From positions 163,201 through 227,200 of the forward strand of contig NZ_JAIVFX010000012.1 in the NCBI RefSeq assembly GCF_020829625.1: a stretch of DNA of 64,000 bases. The letters run 5' to 3'. The DNA comes from Nostoc sp. XA010 (lineage in GTDB: Bacteria > Cyanobacteriota > Cyanobacteriia > Cyanobacteriales > Nostocaceae). Numbering within the stretch: position 1 is the stretch's first letter; the number at the start of each line of letters is the position of its first letter. Shown one piece after another: positions 62,779-64,000 of the stretch. The position numbers and the translations under genes are program-made. Below the pieces are notes generated by a model, which was not told the DNA's origin, ran no database searches, and saw only the letters and a program-made list of their open reading frames with translations.

Positions 62779-62951
62779 GACAGTTGCTTAGGTGTAAAAA
62801 AATAGACTCTTGTGTAGAGACAATCATCCAACAACAATTCTTTTATCACCTTGAACCATAGCTTAGAAAGTAAATTAAAGCACAATCTAACAACTATTCA
62901 TGGCAAAGAATTCAAAAAGGTAAAATTATAAAGAACCGTCAGAATGTAATC

Positions 62952-63632
62952 ATGTCAGCTATCCAAACAACTGTGGTTCTTGCGATGACGGCCGATGGAA
63001 AAATTAGTGCCGTAGATCCTAAAGCGCCTCGTGATGCCGATCCAGTTGATCAAGCACACCTAGAGTATCAAGCTTCCCTTGCCGATTTAGTCTTGGTAGG
63101 AGCAGGGACGATTCGGGCTGAGGGAGGAACCTATACAATTCGTAATCCCGAACTTTTGGCAGCACGTAAGGTTCGAGGTCAGTCTCCCCAGCCTATTACC
63201 TGCGTTGTCTCAGGTTCCCTAGACCTATCACTAGACTTGCCTTTTTTAAGCCAGGACATTGAGCGATGGATATTTACAACACGGACTGGTTTAAAGCGTA
63301 ATTCTGATACAACAAGCTTGCAAAAGCTAGCTGAATTAATTGATTTGGGAGAGACAGACTTAGACTGGAATCGAGCCTACAGCTTGATGGCAGAGCGGGG
63401 TATTCACAAAGTCATTGTTTTGGGAGGCGGCGCTTTAACAGCTGCTTTACTAAAGGCAGGGCGAATTGACGATTGGTGGTTAACAATTTGGCCCATCATT
63501 TATGGAGGAAAGCACGCCCTTAGCCCAGTAGAGGGAGAGGGTTTTCTTCCCCAAGCTGCTCCTCATCTCCAACTCGTCGAAACTCGTCAGGTTGGAAGTC
63601 AGTTGTTTTTAAACTACCGCATACTCAACTGA
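62952..63632 (+). CDS. RibD C-terminal/dihydrofolate reductase-like reductase
   Basis: 226 residues with the RibD-C fold: TVVLAMTADGKISA, DLVLVGAGTIRAEGGTY (substrate loop), and HKVIVLGGGALTAALLKAGR with DDWWLTIWPIIYGG near the end. Equivalent to the pyrimidine reductase half of RibD, without the deaminase domain, so it could reduce the ribosylamino-pyrimidine in riboflavin synthesis or another NADPH-dependent substrate. Start at ATG 62952. A bidirectional terminator follows. Confidence 0.87.
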   Translation: MSAIQTTVVLAMTADGKISAVDPKAPRDADPVDQAHLEYQASLADLVLVGAGTIRAEGGTYTIRNPELLAARKVRGQSPQPITCVVSGSLDLSLDLPFLSQDIERWIFTTRTGLKRNSDTTSLQKLAELIDLGETDLDWNRAYSLMAERGIHKVIVLGGGALTAALLKAGRIDDWWLTIWPIIYGGKHALSPVEGEGFLPQAAPHLQLVETRQVGSQLFLNYRILN

Positions 63633-63672
63633 GAATGCGCTGCCAGAGTTAAGTGCTATTATCGTTAACACT

Positions 63673-63705
63673 AAAAAGCGCCCTCCCATTGGGAGAGCGC
63701 TTTTT
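63673..63705. terminator. Bidirectional terminator between the RibD-C gene and psbA
   Basis: AAAAAGCGC and CTCCC pair with GGGAG and GCGCTTTTT around ATT: an A-tract on one side and a T-tract on the other, placed between converging genes. Confidence 0.9.
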
Positions 63706-63725
63706 AATTTAGCTAAACTTCAGAA

Positions 63726-64000
63726 TTAACCGTTGATAGCAGGAGCAGTCAGAGCGACAGGAGCAACATCACCAGCAGCCAAATCTAAGGGGAAGTTGTG
63801 AGCGTTACGCTCGTGCATTACTTCCATACCCAGGTTAGCCCGGTTGATTACATCAGCCCAAGTGCTGATGACGCGACCGCTTGAATCAATAATTGATTGG
63901 TTGAAGTTGAAACCGTTCAAGTTGAACGCCATTGTGCTTACACCCAAGGCGGTGAACCAGATGCCGATTACAGGCCATGCTGCTAAGAAGAAGTGCAGTG
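63726..64000 (-). CDS. psbA: Photosystem II D1 protein, C-terminal part (5' end outside the window)
   Basis: The minus strand reads LHFFLAAWPVIGIWFTALGVS on into NLNGFNFNQSIIDSSGRVIS and MEVMHERNAHNFPLDLA, followed by the extension AGDVAPVALTAPAING. CtpA cleaves after the Ala of PLDLA, leaving the carboxylate that ligates the Mn cluster; Glu and His of MEVMHERNAHNF are Mn ligands too. The open frame runs past base 64000 to the missing N-terminus. Nostoc genomes carry several psbA copies; which one this is cannot be told. Confidence 0.97.
   Translation of the reverse strand, partial: LHFFLAAWPVIGIWFTALGVSTMAFNLNGFNFNQSIIDSSGRVISTWADVINRANLGMEVMHERNAHNFPLDLAAGDVAPVALTAPAING

Overview
The window is chromosomal DNA from a filamentous, heterocyst-type cyanobacterium of the Nostoc/Anabaena group. 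The evidence is the 3' end of psbA (photosystem II D1), a high-light-inducible protein, a Ycf23-family protein and a short cyanobacterial RRM protein. There are also many HIP1 sites (GCGATCGC), heptanucleotide STRR repeats, and a CRISPR repeat beginning TTGCAATTACC and ending GGGATTGAAAC of a kind I recall from Nostoc and Anabaena. No rRNA or tRNA gene was recognised. Gene density is moderate; intergenic regions are rich in hairpins, MITE-like elements and decayed gene fragments.

Layout. 0-9 kb: ilvA (runs off the left edge), an RRM protein, an aldo/keto reductase, a pentapeptide-repeat protein, a membrane-anchored hydrolase, an MBL-fold hydrolase, a HLIP and several small unknowns. 9.4-10.2 kb: a ten-repeat CRISPR array with no cas genes in view. 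10-19 kb: a multi-pass membrane protein, a RluA-type pseudouridine synthase carrying in-frame repeat insertions, a decayed copy of its catalytic end, a Tat-exported multicopper oxidase, an IscB N-terminal relic, and an overlapping cupin/class II aldolase pair. 19-23 kb: a GH57-like protein, a methyltransferase and an SDR. 24.3-31 kb: a peptide secretion locus (C39-peptidase ABC exporter, two double-glycine precursors, a divergent HlyD-type adaptor). 31-41.8 kb: a DUF1400 hydrolase, a Kir-type potassium channel, three DUF2382 proteins (two with PRC-barrels), a pseudo-orthocaspase and ATP sulfurylase. 41.9-44.5 kb: a small accessory island (Uma2, ParD with a nonsense-broken ParE, HNH endonuclease). 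44.5-54.9 kb: mnmA, a SPOR-like protein, two small membrane proteins, a STAND ATPase-TPR protein, two divergent Uma2 genes, ycf23, a DegT aminotransferase and a FetB-like permease. 55-64 kb: a nuclease-like fragment, a large single-pass protein, a SucC-like/SucD-like pair whose SucD lacks both phosphotransfer residues, a DUF1499 protein, a DUF2252 protein, a RibD-C reductase and psbA.

The most coherent system is the secretion locus. The exporter has a complete C39 protease, so it can cut leaders after Gly-Gly. Both nearby small genes encode such leaders: one cargo is strongly cationic, the other is three 17-residue repeats with a Q-x-A-x-N-x-A core like curlin repeats. The adaptor completes the inner-membrane part of a type I secretion path. 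Other points for follow-up are the SucD-like subunit (Glu208 and His246 both Gln), the YS-type pseudo-orthocaspase, the IscB relic, a family of hairpins with a constant TGAA loop, and a 29-bp repeat that sits in frame inside two genes.
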